In this document: piece by piece, positions 10,599 to 20,374 of the stretch | Numbering within the stretch: the first letter of the stretch is position 1 | Layout: each line of letters opens with the position of its first letter | NCBI GenBank assembly: GCA_027484085.1 | Contig: JAIXQF010000010.1 | Span: forward strand, 250,970 to 289,391 | DNA: 38,422 nt | DNA from: Actinomycetales bacterium | GTDB taxonomy: Bacteria > Actinomycetota > Actinomycetes > S36-B12 > UBA5976 | Direction: 5' to 3' | Translations under genes and position numbers: made by a program | The notes under the pieces: generated by a model | What the model was told of the DNA's origin: nothing | Database searches by the model: none | Seen by the model: only the letters and a program-made list of their open reading frames with translations

Positions 10599-10710
10599 TT
10601 AGCAAATGGCATAACCGGGATACGGATTCTTGTCTAGAACCTGCTAAAGTTTGCTAAGAATTGCGCACTTGACCAGGAGCCCCTAAGTATGCGCGCAAGC
10701 CACATACTTA
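10599..10710 (+). promoter_or_regulatory. structured leader / promoter region of metK
   Basis: The spacer between coaBC and metK holds two perfect 8-bp inverted repeats. TTAGCAAA (10599-10606) pairs with TTTGCTAA (10650-10657) across a 43-nt interior, like the closing stem of a folded domain. TAAGTATG (10684-10691) pairs with CATACTTA (10703-10710) across an 11-nt loop and is followed by TTTTCTCT, resembling an attenuator. A -10-like TAAAGT sits at 10645-10650, but no convincing -35 is spaced with it. I do not recognise any known SAM riboswitch class here. Confidence 0.4.
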
Positions 10711-10735
10711 TTTTCTCTATAGCAAAGGCGATTAC

Positions 10736-11926
10736 ATGTCCGGTCGTTTATTTACCTCTGAGTCCGTAACTGAGGGCCACCCAGACAAGATGGCAGATCA
10801 GATTTCTGATGCCATCCTCGATGATTTACTAGGTCAAGATCCAAAGAGCCGCGTAGCAGTAGAAACCATGCTGACAACTGGCCAAATCCACGTTGCTGGT
10901 GAAGTCACCACTAACGGTTTCGCAGATGTGATGGCGCTAGTTCGCACAGTTGTAAACGAAATTGGATATGACAGTTCTGAAAAAGGTTTCGATGGCAATT
11001 CCTGTGGAATCTCGGTTTCCATTGGAGCTCAGTCACCAGATATCGCCCAGGGCGTTGACGATGCATTCGAAGAGCGAGTTTCCGGATCAGCAGATCCATT
11101 GGATCGTCAAGGAGCTGGTGACCAGGGACTTATGTTCGGTTACGCATCTGATGACACACCAGAACTAATGCCACTTCCAATCACAATTGCCCATCGACTA
11201 GCTGAGCAACTCACTGCAGTTCGTAAATCCGGTCAGATGGGATACCTTCGTCCAGACGGTAAGACCCAAGTAACAATCGAGTACGACGGTGATCGCCCAG
11301 TTCGCCTCGACACAGTTGTGGTTTCGTCACAGCACGCTGACAACATCGATCTAGATAAGCAACTTGCGCCAGAAGTTCGCGCAAATGTGGTTGAGCCAAT
11401 CCTTGCAAAGTTCGACATTGATGCAACTGACTTCAAGCTATTGGTAAACCCAACCGGGAAGTTCGTTGTGGGTGGACCTATGGGCGATGCCGGCTTAACT
11501 GGCCGCAAGATCATCGTTGATACTTATGGCGGCATGGCTCGTCACGGTGGTGGTGCATTCTCCGGAAAAGATCCATCAAAGGTCGACCGTTCAGCAGCAT
11601 ATGCAATGCGCTGGGTAGCTAAGAACGTAGTTGCTGCCGGACTTGCCAAGCGCTGTGAAGTTCAAGTTGCTTATGCAATTGGTAAGGCACATCCAGTCGG
11701 CGTATTCGTTGAAACCTTTGGCACTGGAACAGTTCCTGAAGAAAACATTCGTCAGGCCGTTTTGAAGGTATTCGATCTTCGCCCAGCTGCGATCATTGCT
11801 GATCTTGAACTGCTAAACACCAGCGTTGTTAAGTACCGCCCAACAGCCGCTTACGGACACTTTGGTCGCCCAGGTTTCACTTGGGAGCGCACCGATCGTG
11901 CAGAAGCCCTTAAGGCAGCAATCTAG
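10736..11926 (+). CDS. metK: S-adenosylmethionine synthetase
   Basis: Makes S-adenosylmethionine from methionine and ATP. 396 residues, normal. The N-terminal signature is [19 protein letters not shown] (from about residue 11). The ATP-binding motif [14 protein letters not shown] lies near residue 125 and the phosphate-binding [16 protein letters not shown] near residue 275. ATG follows AAAGGCG (10723-10729). The gene is set apart from neighbours by a 156-nt structured leader and by a strong terminator, so it looks like a single-gene transcription unit. Confidence 0.98.
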   Translation: MSGRLFTSESVTEGHPDKMADQISDAILDDLLGQDPKSRVAVETMLTTGQIHVAGEVTTNGFADVMALVRTVVNEIGYDSSEKGFDGNSCGISVSIGAQSPDIAQGVDDAFEERVSGSADPLDRQGAGDQGLMFGYASDDTPELMPLPITIAHRLAEQLTAVRKSGQMGYLRPDGKTQVTIEYDGDRPVRLDTVVVSSQHADNIDLDKQLAPEVRANVVEPILAKFDIDATDFKLLVNPTGKFVVGGPMGDAGLTGRKIIVDTYGGMARHGGGAFSGKDPSKVDRSAAYAMRWVAKNVVAAGLAKRCEVQVAYAIGKAHPVGVFVETFGTGTVPEENIRQAVLKVFDLRPAAIIADLELLNTSVVKYRPTAAYGHFGRPGFTWERTDRAEALKAAI

Positions 11927-11941
11927 TAACAAGTTGTTAAG

Positions 11942-11975
11942 AAAAGGCCAGGCAAAATTGCCTGGCCTTTTCCTT
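11942..11975 (+). terminator. strong, probably bidirectional intrinsic terminator after metK
   Basis: AAAAGGCCAGGCAA (11942-11955) is perfectly complementary to TTGCCTGGCCTTTT (11958-11971), giving a 14-bp stem with a nominal AA loop, with T-rich sequence after it and A-rich sequence before it. A short repeat, TAACAAGTTGTTA (11927-11939), directly precedes it. Confidence 0.9.
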
Positions 11976-12011
11976 TGCGTCGATGTCAGATAAGAGTGAA
12001 AGACTGTATTC

Positions 12012-13988
12012 GTGAGCGACGATCAACTTAGTCTGGTCCCAGGCAAAAAGAAGCGCGTTAAGGCGGAAGTACCCATTGCCCAAATCGCTCCCGTCGCCCA
12101 CGTCATCATCGACAGCTCACTGCCACATTTAGATCGGGTATTCGATTACGCAGTTCCAGAAAAGTTTGCTGAAGTAGCGCAACCAGGCGTTAGAGTCCGA
12201 GTTCGGTTTGCTGGAAAACTAACTGATGGCTGGTTAATTTCACGCTCTGACGAAAGCGAACATCCGGGCAAACTTGCTGCTTTGGCAAACGTGATATCAC
12301 CAGAAGCCGTTTTACTCCCTGAAATTTTGGAGCTTGCAAAGTCCGTTGCATCTCGGCAGGCAGGCACTCTCTCTGACGTACTTCGAAGTGCGGTTCCCAA
12401 TCGCCATGCAACTGCGGAAGCAACTGAGTTCCCAGCGGCAGTAAAGGTTTCAGATCTCGAAGCAAGCGCTTGGGCTGATTATGTGGGCGGTCCCGCACTA
12501 ATTAAACGAACGATTGCTGGAGATGCGCCGCGCGCAATCGTGACGACGGGCTGTGATGATCCGGCCGAAATGCTTGCACAGCTTGCAATCACAATTTCAG
12601 CCAATGGCGGCAAAATAGTGATAGTTGCTCCAGATCGAGCTGCGATTGATCGAATCGTCTCCTCGCTACAAAATAATGATTGCCCAAAAACAGCTATTGC
12701 AATCTTGGCAGCCGACGATGGACCAGCCCAGCGGTATCGCAACTGGCTTTCCGTTTTGCGAGGCACTGCCAACATCGTGGTTGGTACTCGCTCAGCTGTC
12801 TTTGCTCCGATATCTGAATTGACTGCTATTTGTGTCTGGGATGACTGGAACGAAACTCTGTCTGATCCGCAGGCACCGTATTGGCATGCCAGGGATGTTG
12901 CAGTGCTACGTAGTGCACAACAAAACACCGCTCTGGTGTTTATCGGTGCAACTATGTCAGTTGAAACTTGTGCTCTAATGCCGTGGCTGGCGCACGTCGC
13001 GAAAAACCGAGATCAAATAAGAAGCGAATCCCCAAAGGTTCGTAGCGCATTGGATGAAGCCGGCGCAAAGATAAACCCAGCAGCGAGTGGATCGCGCATT
13101 CCTTCGGCCGTCATGCAAGGCATGAAAGCAGCACTTACTAAAGGGCCAGTACTAGTTTTGGTTTCACGCCTTGGTTATTCGCCACGCATAGTATGCGACA
13201 CCTGCAGAACATCTGCCCTTTGCACTGAATGCAGCGGACCATTGATGCAATCTGCGCGCACCAGTGCACCTACCTGCAACTTGTGTGGACACATCGAGAA
13301 CCTTTGGAAGTGCAAGAAATGTAAAGGTAATTCAATTCGGGCTGCCGCAGTAGGCAGCGAACGAACTGCCGAAGAACTGGGCAGAGCATTCCCGGGTATT
13401 CCTGTTAGGTCGTCCACATCGGATCACATTTTGCGAACTGTGGATTCTCGTCCAGCAATTGTGGTGGCAACTGCAGGCGCAGCTCCAATCGCGCAAGGTG
13501 GCTACGCTGCTGCAATTTTGCTCGATGGAAATTCCATGTTGTCTCGGCCTGAATTGGGCGCAACACAAGAGACATTTGCGAAGTGGAATGAATGTGCATC
13601 GTTAGTCAGACCTGATGGGGAAGTGCTTGTAGTTGCCGATTCAGAACATCCTGCAGTTCAAGCTTTGATACGACATGACCCTGCTGGATTTGCCCAACGC
13701 GAACTTGAGCAGCGAACTCAGGTTTCCTTGCCACCTGCAGTTCGATTGGCGGCGATCACTGGCGATCAGGCTGACATTGATGATGCGTTAGCGATGTTGG
13801 AGCTGAATCCAGAAACTTTAGTTCGAGGGCCGGTGCCAGGTAGGGAAAACCAAGTTCGCATGCTGATCTCTTGCGACCGGAAGCGTGGCCTTGATCTTGC
13901 TACGCAACTAAAGGCCATGACTACCGCTCGAAGTGCGAAACACAAGGGCGGTTCGGTAAACGTTCGGATCGACCCGATAAACCTCTAA
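12012..13988 (+). CDS. priA: primosomal protein N' (PriA), helicase-defective actinobacterial type
   Basis: Replication-restart protein. 658 residues from GTG. The N-terminal 3'-DNA-binding region is recognisable (VIIDSSLPHLDRVFDYAVPEKF). The Zn-binding region near residues 395-440 keeps CDTCRTSALCTEC, CNLCGH and CKKCKGN. The ATPase core is degenerate: where a GKT/S P-loop is expected there is AGDAPRAIVTTG, and the Walker B/DEAH position reads CVWDDWNE. This agrees with known actinobacterial PriA proteins, which are described as lacking detectable helicase motifs, so it probably acts as a structural factor. It starts 37 nt after the metK terminator and is followed by def. Confidence 0.93.
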   Translation: MSDDQLSLVPGKKKRVKAEVPIAQIAPVAHVIIDSSLPHLDRVFDYAVPEKFAEVAQPGVRVRVRFAGKLTDGWLISRSDESEHPGKLAALANVISPEAVLLPEILELAKSVASRQAGTLSDVLRSAVPNRHATAEATEFPAAVKVSDLEASAWADYVGGPALIKRTIAGDAPRAIVTTGCDDPAEMLAQLAITISANGGKIVIVAPDRAAIDRIVSSLQNNDCPKTAIAILAADDGPAQRYRNWLSVLRGTANIVVGTRSAVFAPISELTAICVWDDWNETLSDPQAPYWHARDVAVLRSAQQNTALVFIGATMSVETCALMPWLAHVAKNRDQIRSESPKVRSALDEAGAKINPAASGSRIPSAVMQGMKAALTKGPVLVLVSRLGYSPRIVCDTCRTSALCTECSGPLMQSARTSAPTCNLCGHIENLWKCKKCKGNSIRAAAVGSERTAEELGRAFPGIPVRSSTSDHILRTVDSRPAIVVATAGAAPIAQGGYAAAILLDGNSMLSRPELGATQETFAKWNECASLVRPDGEVLVVADSEHPAVQALIRHDPAGFAQRELEQRTQVSLPPAVRLAAITGDQADIDDALAMLELNPETLVRGPVPGRENQVRMLISCDRKRGLDLATQLKAMTTARSAKHKGGSVNVRIDPINL

Positions 13989-13991
13989 ACT
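13963..13991 (+). promoter_or_regulatory. candidate promoter for def-fmt-rsmB
   Basis: TTCGGA (13963-13968), a 17-nt spacer and TAAACT (13986-13991) fit a weak -35/-10 pair. The -10 begins with the priA stop codon TAA. The def ATG at 14027 follows an AAGGTG SD, so this message would have a normal short leader. The -35 matches TTGACA at only three positions. Confidence 0.35.
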
Positions 13992-14026
13992 TGAGCTACA
14001 GCAAAGCTCATTGAAGAAGGTGTCAC

Positions 14027-14572
14027 ATGACCGTAAGGCCCGTTAGATTGTTCGGCGATCCAGTGCTTTCTACGCCTGCGCTTGAAGTGACTACCTTCGA
14101 TAAAGAGCTTCGCCAACTTGTTGCTGATTTAACCGTCACAATGCAGGAAGCACCTGGTGTTGGACTTGCTGCACCTCAGATTGGTGTTTCGCTTCGCGTA
14201 TTCACATATGACGTTGATGATGAAGTTGGCCACCTGATAAATCCAGTTCTAGATCTTTCTGAAGAAGAGCAAGATGGTCCCGAGGGCTGCCTTTCCATCC
14301 CAGGTCTAACTTTCGACACCAAGCGCGCGATGAGCGTAGTTGCCAAGGGAATGAATATGTACGGTGAACCCGTAACCCTAATTGGCAGCGACTTGATGGC
14401 TCGTTGTGTGCAACACGAGACAGACCACTTAGACGGTGTGCTGTTTATTGATCGCCTAGATACCGAAGCTCGCAAAGAAGCTATGAAAGCAATTCGTGAG
14501 ACCGAATGGTTTGGCAGCATGAGTCCGACAGTAAAAGTAAGTCCGCACTCAATGATGAACGGTTTTTCTTAA
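14027..14572 (+). CDS. def: peptide deformylase
   Basis: Metalloenzyme that removes the formyl group from the N-terminal methionine of new proteins. 181 residues. All three family motifs are present: GVGLAAPQIGV at 44-54, EGCLSIPG with metal ligand Cys88, and QHETDHLDG with His130, Glu131 and His134 (HExxH). AAGGTG precedes the ATG. The next gene, fmt, encodes the opposing formylation of Met-tRNA and starts 1 nt after the def stop, the usual def-fmt pairing. Confidence 0.98.
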   Translation: MTVRPVRLFGDPVLSTPALEVTTFDKELRQLVADLTVTMQEAPGVGLAAPQIGVSLRVFTYDVDDEVGHLINPVLDLSEEEQDGPEGCLSIPGLTFDTKRAMSVVAKGMNMYGEPVTLIGSDLMARCVQHETDHLDGVLFIDRLDTEARKEAMKAIRETEWFGSMSPTVKVSPHSMMNGFS

Positions 14573-14573
14573 C

Positions 14574-15482
14574 GTGCGGATTGCATTTGCGGGCACACCA
14601 CTTGCTGCTGTCCCGACACTGACAGCCTTGTTGGCATCAGAGCATGAAGTTGCTTTAGTTATCACCAGGCCAGATGCTCCAGCCGGCAGAGGCAGAACAC
14701 TTACCGCTAGTCCGGTAGCAGACGCAGCCGGAGTTAGCGGCGTACCGGTGTTAAAAACGTCTCATCTTGCCGAACACAAAGAAAAGTTTGCGGATGTTGA
14801 CTGTGTAATTGTTGTGGCCTTCGGCGCGATGGTTCCCAAAGATTTACTAGATGTTCCAAAGCATGGCTGGATCAACGTTCACTTTTCTCTGTTGCCACAG
14901 TGGCGGGGCGCAGCTCCAGTTCAGTATGCAATCTTGAGTGGCGATGAATTTACTGGAGTTACAACTTTTCAGATTAATGAAGGTCTAGACACCGGACCGA
15001 CGCTTGCTTACTTAACAACGCAAATTGCACCCAACGAAACTTCAACTGAATTGTTGGACCGACTCTCAATTGAAGGGGCGCAACTAGCGCTTGTTACCCT
15101 CGCTGGAATTGAAAATGGTTCCATCTTGCCGCTGCATCAGCCAATTGACGGCATCTCAAATGCTCCCAAGATCACAGTCTCAGATGCGCAAGTTCGCTGG
15201 AGCGATCCTGCGCTTGCAATTGATCGGCGAATCCGAGCTGTCACAAAAGACCCAGGTGCTTGGACCATGTTTGGTGATATTCGAATCAAGCTGCAACCAG
15301 TCACTGTCGCGCCTCACATTACAGATCTTTCTCCTGGGGAAGTTGCGCTGCGAGATGGGGAAGTTTTAGTGGGTACCGGCAGCCATGCTGTTGCCCTAAG
15401 CGAAGTTCAAGAAGCGGGACGTAACTTAACAGATGCAAAAACCTGGCTCAATAATCAAAAATCCGCTGTGGTGTTTAAGTGA
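14574..15482 (+). CDS. fmt: methionyl-tRNA formyltransferase
   Basis: Formylates initiator Met-tRNA with 10-formyl-tetrahydrofolate. 302 residues from GTG, which reads MRIAFAGTP as the family does. The catalytic set is visible: Asn101, His103 in NVHFSLLPQWRGAAPVQYAI (residues 101-120) and Asp in GLDTGP near residue 140. The common His-Pro-Ser is His-Phe-Ser here. The C-terminal half (from about 205) is the tRNA-binding OB-like domain. It overlaps rsmB by 4 nt (GTGA). Confidence 0.97.
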   Translation: MRIAFAGTPLAAVPTLTALLASEHEVALVITRPDAPAGRGRTLTASPVADAAGVSGVPVLKTSHLAEHKEKFADVDCVIVVAFGAMVPKDLLDVPKHGWINVHFSLLPQWRGAAPVQYAILSGDEFTGVTTFQINEGLDTGPTLAYLTTQIAPNETSTELLDRLSIEGAQLALVTLAGIENGSILPLHQPIDGISNAPKITVSDAQVRWSDPALAIDRRIRAVTKDPGAWTMFGDIRIKLQPVTVAPHITDLSPGEVALRDGEVLVGTGSHAVALSEVQEAGRNLTDAKTWLNNQKSAVVFK

Positions 15483-16849
15483 GTAATTCTGGAACAACTC
15501 GACGCGCTGCATTCGATGTTTTACAAGCAGTTCACGATAAAGATGCCTACAGCAATTTAGTTTTACCAGCCGTGTTGGATGAACTAAAGGTATCTTCGCG
15601 AGATGCCGGGTTAGCTACTGAAATCACTTACGGCGCATTGCGGAGGCAAGGCAGCCTTGATGCGGTAATCGATGCTTGTGCTTCCCGCACAGACACCATG
15701 GACAGTAAAGTTCGCAATATTTTGCGGGTGGGCGCCTACCAATTGCTTTTCATGCGAATTCCAGCCCACGCTGCTGTCGATGAAACTGTCACACTTGCTC
15801 GTGAAGTTGCCGGAATGGGAGTCTCCAAATTTGTTAATGCCGTATTGCGAAAGATTTCGGCAAGCACATGGAAGGAATGGTTTGCAACTCTAAGTGAAGG
15901 TAGAACTCCAGTTGAAGTTTTGGCACTGGAGTATTCGTATCCGGTTTGGGTGATCCGAAGTCTGGCTGATGCATACAAGTGCGACTTAGATTCCATCCGC
16001 GAAGTACTTGCTGCTGGTAACGAACCCGCGCTAGTTTCGTTAGTTGCTAAACCAGGGCAAGCATCAGTAGAAGAGTTACTTGAGTTGCCACACGTAGTGC
16101 CAGGAACTTGGTCGCCGATTGCAGCCACAATGTTGCGACCAAGTAGTCCAGATGAAAAATGGTCGACTCGTCCAGGTGATATTGATGCAGTTCGTGACAA
16201 TCGAATTGGTGTGCAAGATGAAGGCAGTCAGCTCGTTGCACTTGCGGTAGCAAATGTTGAAGTAGCAGGCCCACAGAATCATTGGCTGGATATGTGCGCT
16301 GGTCCAGGCGGTAAGGCTGCAATCTTGGCGGGACTTGCCAGCGCAGCAGGAGCAGACTTCACAGCGATTGAACCGATTCCAGCCCGCGCGCACCTTGTGA
16401 AGAACTCGTTATGGAATGCACCAGGTGAGCATCAAGTAGTGGAAGCGGATGCGCGTGACTTTAATCCGGGCCATGAGTTTGATCGAATTCTTGTTGATGC
16501 CCCATGTACTGGATTAGGAGCACTGCGCCGCCGCCCAGAGGCAAGATGGCGTCGCCAGCCCAGTGACATTCCGCCACTTACTGCGCTCCAGCAAGAACTG
16601 CTGACAAAGGCTAGTGAACTTGTGCGCATTGGTGGTGTCGTTGGGTATGCAACTTGCTCGCCACACTTGGCTGAGACCGACGCAATAGTTGCGAATTTCT
16701 TGAAGCGAAATTCCAACTTTGAAAGCGTTGATGTTTCGCCCGTGTTGCCACAACTTAACCTGCCAACGGGCTCAATGAGTCTGCGACTGCGCCCTGATGT
16801 CCACCACACGGACGGCATGTTCTTGGCAATCTTGCGCAGGACCGCATAG
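15479..16849 (+). CDS. rsmB: 16S rRNA (cytosine-967-C5)-methyltransferase
   Basis: S-adenosylmethionine-dependent methylase of C967 in 16S rRNA. 456 residues from GTG. The N-terminal NusB-like RNA-binding domain spans about residues 1-140 (RRAAFDVLQAVHDKDAYSN). The methyltransferase core includes the SAM-binding DMCAGPGGKAA near residue 270, motif IV DAPCTGLGALRRRPEARWR with one Cys near 342, and YATCSPHLAETD with the catalytic Cys near 392. The position after fmt is conserved in many bacteria. The start overlaps the fmt stop. Confidence 0.95.
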   Translation: MSNSGTTRRAAFDVLQAVHDKDAYSNLVLPAVLDELKVSSRDAGLATEITYGALRRQGSLDAVIDACASRTDTMDSKVRNILRVGAYQLLFMRIPAHAAVDETVTLAREVAGMGVSKFVNAVLRKISASTWKEWFATLSEGRTPVEVLALEYSYPVWVIRSLADAYKCDLDSIREVLAAGNEPALVSLVAKPGQASVEELLELPHVVPGTWSPIAATMLRPSSPDEKWSTRPGDIDAVRDNRIGVQDEGSQLVALAVANVEVAGPQNHWLDMCAGPGGKAAILAGLASAAGADFTAIEPIPARAHLVKNSLWNAPGEHQVVEADARDFNPGHEFDRILVDAPCTGLGALRRRPEARWRRQPSDIPPLTALQQELLTKASELVRIGGVVGYATCSPHLAETDAIVANFLKRNSNFESVDVSPVLPQLNLPTGSMSLRLRPDVHHTDGMFLAILRRTA

Positions 16850-16864
16850 CCACCATCGTTTGGC

Positions 16865-16876
16865 TAGGCTTAAGCC
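16865..16876 (+). promoter_or_regulatory. candidate leaderless promoter (-10) for rpe
   Basis: TAGGCT (16865-16870) lies 6 nt before the rpe GTG at 16877 and no SD is visible, the geometry of leaderless actinobacterial promoters. I cannot point to a good -35. The spacer between rsmB and rpe is only 27 nt. Confidence 0.35.
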
Positions 16877-17563
16877 GTGGGACTTCGTATTTCGCCGAGC
16901 ATTCTCTCGGCTGATTTTGGCAATTTAGTTGCTGAATGTAATCGGGTTGCCGATGGCGCTGACTGGCTACACGTTGATGTTATGGACAATCACTTTGTCC
17001 CAAATCTAACGATCGGCCCAGTAGTTGTTGAATCCATCATCCGCGAAGTCGCCACACCAATTGACTGTCACTTAATGATTAACGATGCCGATCGTTGGGC
17101 GCCTGGCTATGCCGAGCAAGGTGCGCAAAGCGTAACCTTCCACGTTGAAGCCGCTACTAATCCTCGACAGGTGGCTCGAGATATTCGAAACCACGGAGCG
17201 CGCGCGGGAATGGCGATTAAGCCAGGTACCAAACTGGAACATTACGAAGATTTGTTTCCAGAACTAGACATGATCTTGATCATGACGGTTGAGCCTGGCT
17301 TCGGCGGACAATCTTTCATGGCCGATCAGCTTCACAAAGTTAAGCGCGCTCGCGAACTTGTTAAGAACTTGGGCTTAGACATTTGGATCCAAGTTGATGG
17401 CGGCGTTGCGCTGAGCACAATCGAACAATGCGCAGATGCTGGTGCTGACACCTTTGTCGCAGGTTCCGCCGTTTACAACACTGCCGATCCAGTTGAGGCA
17501 ATTGCTAATCTGCGCGCAAAGGCACAAAGTGCAACCGATGCCTCCTGGTGGTGCGGAAACTAA
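16877..17563 (+). CDS. rpe: ribulose-phosphate 3-epimerase
   Basis: Interconverts ribulose 5-phosphate and xylulose 5-phosphate in the pentose phosphate pathway; ribulose 5-phosphate is also the RibBA substrate made use of downstream. 228 residues from GTG. TIM-barrel motifs: [12 protein letters not shown] (residues 6-17), [15 protein letters not shown] with metal-binding His and catalytic Asp, [16 protein letters not shown] and the second catalytic Asp in IQVDGGV. The stop overlaps the ribD ATG by one base (TAATG), tying rpe to riboflavin synthesis. Confidence 0.97.
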   Translation: MGLRISPSILSADFGNLVAECNRVADGADWLHVDVMDNHFVPNLTIGPVVVESIIREVATPIDCHLMINDADRWAPGYAEQGAQSVTFHVEAATNPRQVARDIRNHGARAGMAIKPGTKLEHYEDLFPELDMILIMTVEPGFGGQSFMADQLHKVKRARELVKNLGLDIWIQVDGGVALSTIEQCADAGADTFVAGSAVYNTADPVEAIANLRAKAQSATDASWWCGN

Positions 17564-18558
17564 TGTCTTCTGACTTGCACATGTCACGTGCAATTGAATT
17601 GGCAAGAAAAGTTGATTTAGCTCGTGACCTAAATCCAACTGTTGGCGCAGTCATAGTGGATGCATCAGGAGCCGTTGTTGGCGAAGGTTGGCATAACGGA
17701 AGCGGAACCGATCACGCCGAAGTTATGGCGATTGCCCAAGCCGGAGCTAAAGCCATCGGCGCAACTTTGTATTGCACGCTCGAGCCATGCAATGCGCAGG
17801 GAAAAACTGGGCCATGTGCCCAAGCAGTCATCGCAGCTGGAATTACGAAAGTAGTAATTGGACAACCAGATCCACACCAAGCGATGTCGGGCGGCGTTAA
17901 CACATTGCAGGCGGCCGGTATTGAAGTTCAGGTTGGATCTATGCAAGCCGAAGCGGTTGAGTTAAATGCGTCTTGGAATTTTGCACAGAACAACAACCGG
18001 CCTTGGGTCATTTGGAAAACTGCAACAACTCTGGATGGCTTTGTCGCAGCCGAGGATGGCACTAGCAAATGGATAACGGGTGAGCCGGCGCGTGACCGGG
18101 TTCAAGAAATCCGCGCAAGTGTTGGCGCAATTCTTACTGGCACCGGAACCGTGCTGGCGGATGACCCGCTGTTAACTGTGCGATCCCTGTCTGTAGAGCA
18201 ACAACCTCTCCGAGTAATTGTGGGGGATCGAGAATTACCAGACACGGCACAAATCTTTGCTGGAAGCAATCCCGCAATTCGCATTGCAGGGGACTTGGTC
18301 AACGTAATCAACGATCTTTGGCAGATTCATGGAATTCATAAGGTCCTAGTTGAAGCTGGGTCGATGGTTTCGCAATCGCTGTGGAGCGCAAATCTCGTGG
18401 ATGAGGTTTACTGGTTTCAGGCGCCAATGATTTTGGGATCCGGAAAGCCAGCAATCGGAAATTTTGGCATCGAATCCCTTGCAAATGCGTCGCGATTTCC
18501 CGAATACCAAGTGGATCGTGTTGGATTAGACCTACTCGTTCACTTCACGACTCGATAA
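17563..18558 (+). CDS. ribD: bifunctional riboflavin deaminase/reductase RibD
   Basis: Performs the second and third steps of riboflavin synthesis on the GTP-derived pyrimidine. 331 residues from the ATG at 17563, chosen over the GTG at 17548 because it gives the TAATG overlap with rpe seen elsewhere here. The deaminase domain has Zn ligands His51 (HAE), Cys76 and Cys85 (EPCNAQGKTGPC). The reductase domain runs from about residue 145 (WKTATTLDGFVAAEDGTSKWITG) with an NADPH-binding end. Slightly shorter than the roughly 360-residue norm, mostly at the C-terminal side, with no motif missing. Eight nt separate it from ribE. Confidence 0.94.
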   Translation: MSSDLHMSRAIELARKVDLARDLNPTVGAVIVDASGAVVGEGWHNGSGTDHAEVMAIAQAGAKAIGATLYCTLEPCNAQGKTGPCAQAVIAAGITKVVIGQPDPHQAMSGGVNTLQAAGIEVQVGSMQAEAVELNASWNFAQNNNRPWVIWKTATTLDGFVAAEDGTSKWITGEPARDRVQEIRASVGAILTGTGTVLADDPLLTVRSLSVEQQPLRVIVGDRELPDTAQIFAGSNPAIRIAGDLVNVINDLWQIHGIHKVLVEAGSMVSQSLWSANLVDEVYWFQAPMILGSGKPAIGNFGIESLANASRFPEYQVDRVGLDLLVHFTTR

Positions 18559-18566
18559 GGCGGAAG

Positions 18567-19160
18567 ATGTTTACTGGAATTGTCGAAGAACTTGGTCGCG
18601 TCGCCGCGATCCAAGAGCTGCCAGACAACGCCATCCGCATAACTATCGAAGGACCCATTGTCCTAAGCGATGCAAATCTTGGCGACTCAATCTGTGTAAA
18701 CGGAGTCTGCCTAACCGTTGCCGAACAAACAGGCAACCAATTCACTGCTGATGTCATGAGCGAAACGATTAACCGCACAACAATTGGTGATTTATTGACT
18801 GGATCTCAGGTAAACCTTGAGCGACCAGTCACACTTGCAACCCGCCTGGGTGGACATTTAGTTCAAGGCCACGTGGACGCCGTCGGTGAGGTTTCTGCGC
18901 GCGAACATTCAGACAACTGGGATGTGGTAACAATTACGCCACCAAAGGATTTACTTAAGTACGTAGTGGAAAAGGGAAGTATCACAATCGATGGCACCTC
19001 ACTAACTGTGTCTGCAGTTACAGATACAACTTTCTCAGTTTCGTTAATTCCGGCAACGCTAGAAAAAACCACTTTAGGAATTCGACAAATAGGGGATCGC
19101 GTAAACCTTGAGGTGGATGTTTTGGCCAAGTACGTAGAGAAGTTAGTAGCGGCGCGATGA
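18567..19160 (+). CDS. ribE: riboflavin synthase alpha chain
   Basis: Dismutates two 6,7-dimethyl-8-ribityllumazines to riboflavin and the pyrimidine precursor. 197 residues made of two lumazine-binding barrels: [10 protein letters not shown] and [11 protein letters not shown] in the first, [13 protein letters not shown] and [11 protein letters not shown] in the second. The SD AAGGCGG precedes the ATG, and the stop overlaps ribBA by 4 nt (ATGA). Sometimes named ribC in other species. Confidence 0.97.
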   Translation: MFTGIVEELGRVAAIQELPDNAIRITIEGPIVLSDANLGDSICVNGVCLTVAEQTGNQFTADVMSETINRTTIGDLLTGSQVNLERPVTLATRLGGHLVQGHVDAVGEVSAREHSDNWDVVTITPPKDLLKYVVEKGSITIDGTSLTVSAVTDTTFSVSLIPATLEKTTLGIRQIGDRVNLEVDVLAKYVEKLVAAR

Positions 19161-20374
19161 CCAGACTAGATTCAATTGAAGATGCAATTCTTGCGATTCG
19201 TGAAGGTAAGCAAGTCGTCGTTGTCGATGACGAAGATCGCGAAAATGAAGGCGACTTAATTCTGGCTGGAGTTAAGGCCACACCTGAAGCTATTGGCTTT
19301 ATGAATCGATACACCTCGGGCGTAATCTGCGTTCCGATGGAAGGCGAAGCGCTCGATCGCTTAGGTCTGCCACCAATGACTCACATCAATGAGGATCGCA
19401 AGGGAACTGCTTACTCAGTAAGTGTTGATGCCCGCGATGGAATAGATACTGGCATCAGTGCCGCCGATCGCGCTAAAACCATTCGCGTACTGTGCGACTC
19501 TGCAACTGAACCATTCGAATTAACCCGCCCCGGCCACGTATTTCCATTGCGCGCAATGCCAGGTGGCGTACTTCGTCGCCCAGGCCACACTGAAGCCGCA
19601 GTAGATCTTGCCCGCCTTGCTGGACTTCAGCCAGCTGGCGTGATTGCTGAAGTTGTCCACGATGATGGCTCGATGATGCGAGCTCCTGCACTTCGGGAAT
19701 TTGCGGATGCACACGGCTTGTTGATGATTTCAATTGCAGACCTGATCGCATACCGTCGGAAAAATGAATCGCTGGTAGAACTTGTTGCCACAGCTCAACT
19801 CCCAACTGAATTTGGAGTCTTCGATATTTGCGGCTACCAAGGAATCCTTGACGGCATCGATCACGTTGCAATGCGCATCGGTGACATCGGCGATGGCGAA
19901 GATGTGTTAGTCCGAGTCCATTCTGAATGCCTCACTGGTGATGCACTTGGGTCACTGCGCTGCGACTGTGGTCCACAGTTAAAGGCAGCTATGCGCGCAG
20001 TCGGTGAAGAAGGTCGTGGCATTGTGCTTTACATGCGCGGGCACGAGGGTCGCGGAATTGGATTGCTTCACAAACTCCGGGCGTATGCCTTGCAAGATGG
20101 TGGCGCAGATACTTTGCAAGCAAACTTAGATTTAGGGTTACCGGCGGATTCCCGTGACTACGGAACTGGCGCACAAATTTTGGTAGACATGGGCGTTAAG
20201 TCAATGCGCCTACTCAGCAACAATCCAACCAAGCGCGCGGGTCTTGAAGGCTATGGCCTAACTATCACAGAGCAAGTTCCGATAGAGATTGAACCAAACG
20301 ATTTCAACATGGCTTACTTGACCGCAAAGCGCGATGCAATGGGTCACAACTTGCATTTTGGAGACGTTAAATGA
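19157..20374 (+). CDS. ribBA: bifunctional DHBP synthase / GTP cyclohydrolase II
   Basis: Supplies both riboflavin precursors: 3,4-dihydroxy-2-butanone 4-phosphate from ribulose 5-phosphate (N-terminal RibB, residues 1-200) and the pyrimidine from GTP (C-terminal RibA). 405 residues. RibB carries [15 protein letters not shown] at 21-35. RibA carries the three Zn Cys in [18 protein letters not shown] (about 258, 269, 271) and [14 protein letters not shown]. Both halves keep their key motifs, so both activities are expected. It is coupled by ATGA overlaps to ribE before it and ribH after it. Confidence 0.97.
   Translation: MTRLDSIEDAILAIREGKQVVVVDDEDRENEGDLILAGVKATPEAIGFMNRYTSGVICVPMEGEALDRLGLPPMTHINEDRKGTAYSVSVDARDGIDTGISAADRAKTIRVLCDSATEPFELTRPGHVFPLRAMPGGVLRRPGHTEAAVDLARLAGLQPAGVIAEVVHDDGSMMRAPALREFADAHGLLMISIADLIAYRRKNESLVELVATAQLPTEFGVFDICGYQGILDGIDHVAMRIGDIGDGEDVLVRVHSECLTGDALGSLRCDCGPQLKAAMRAVGEEGRGIVLYMRGHEGRGIGLLHKLRAYALQDGGADTLQANLDLGLPADSRDYGTGAQILVDMGVKSMRLLSNNPTKRAGLEGYGLTITEQVPIEIEPNDFNMAYLTAKRDAMGHNLHFGDVK

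Noticed and set aside
12012-13988. Loss of helicase motifs in PriA as a broken gene
   Set aside because: The frame is intact, the Zn-binding Cys remain and the missing ATPase motifs are a known general feature of actinobacterial PriA.
17548-17562. GTG start for ribD at 17548
   Set aside because: ATG 17563 gives a one-base TAATG overlap with rpe as at carA/carB, and the extra residues are not family-like.
18545-18566. FMN riboswitch controlling the rib genes
   Set aside because: The rib genes are separated by 0-8 nt and rpe is preceded by only 27 nt, so there is no room for the roughly 120-nt element.
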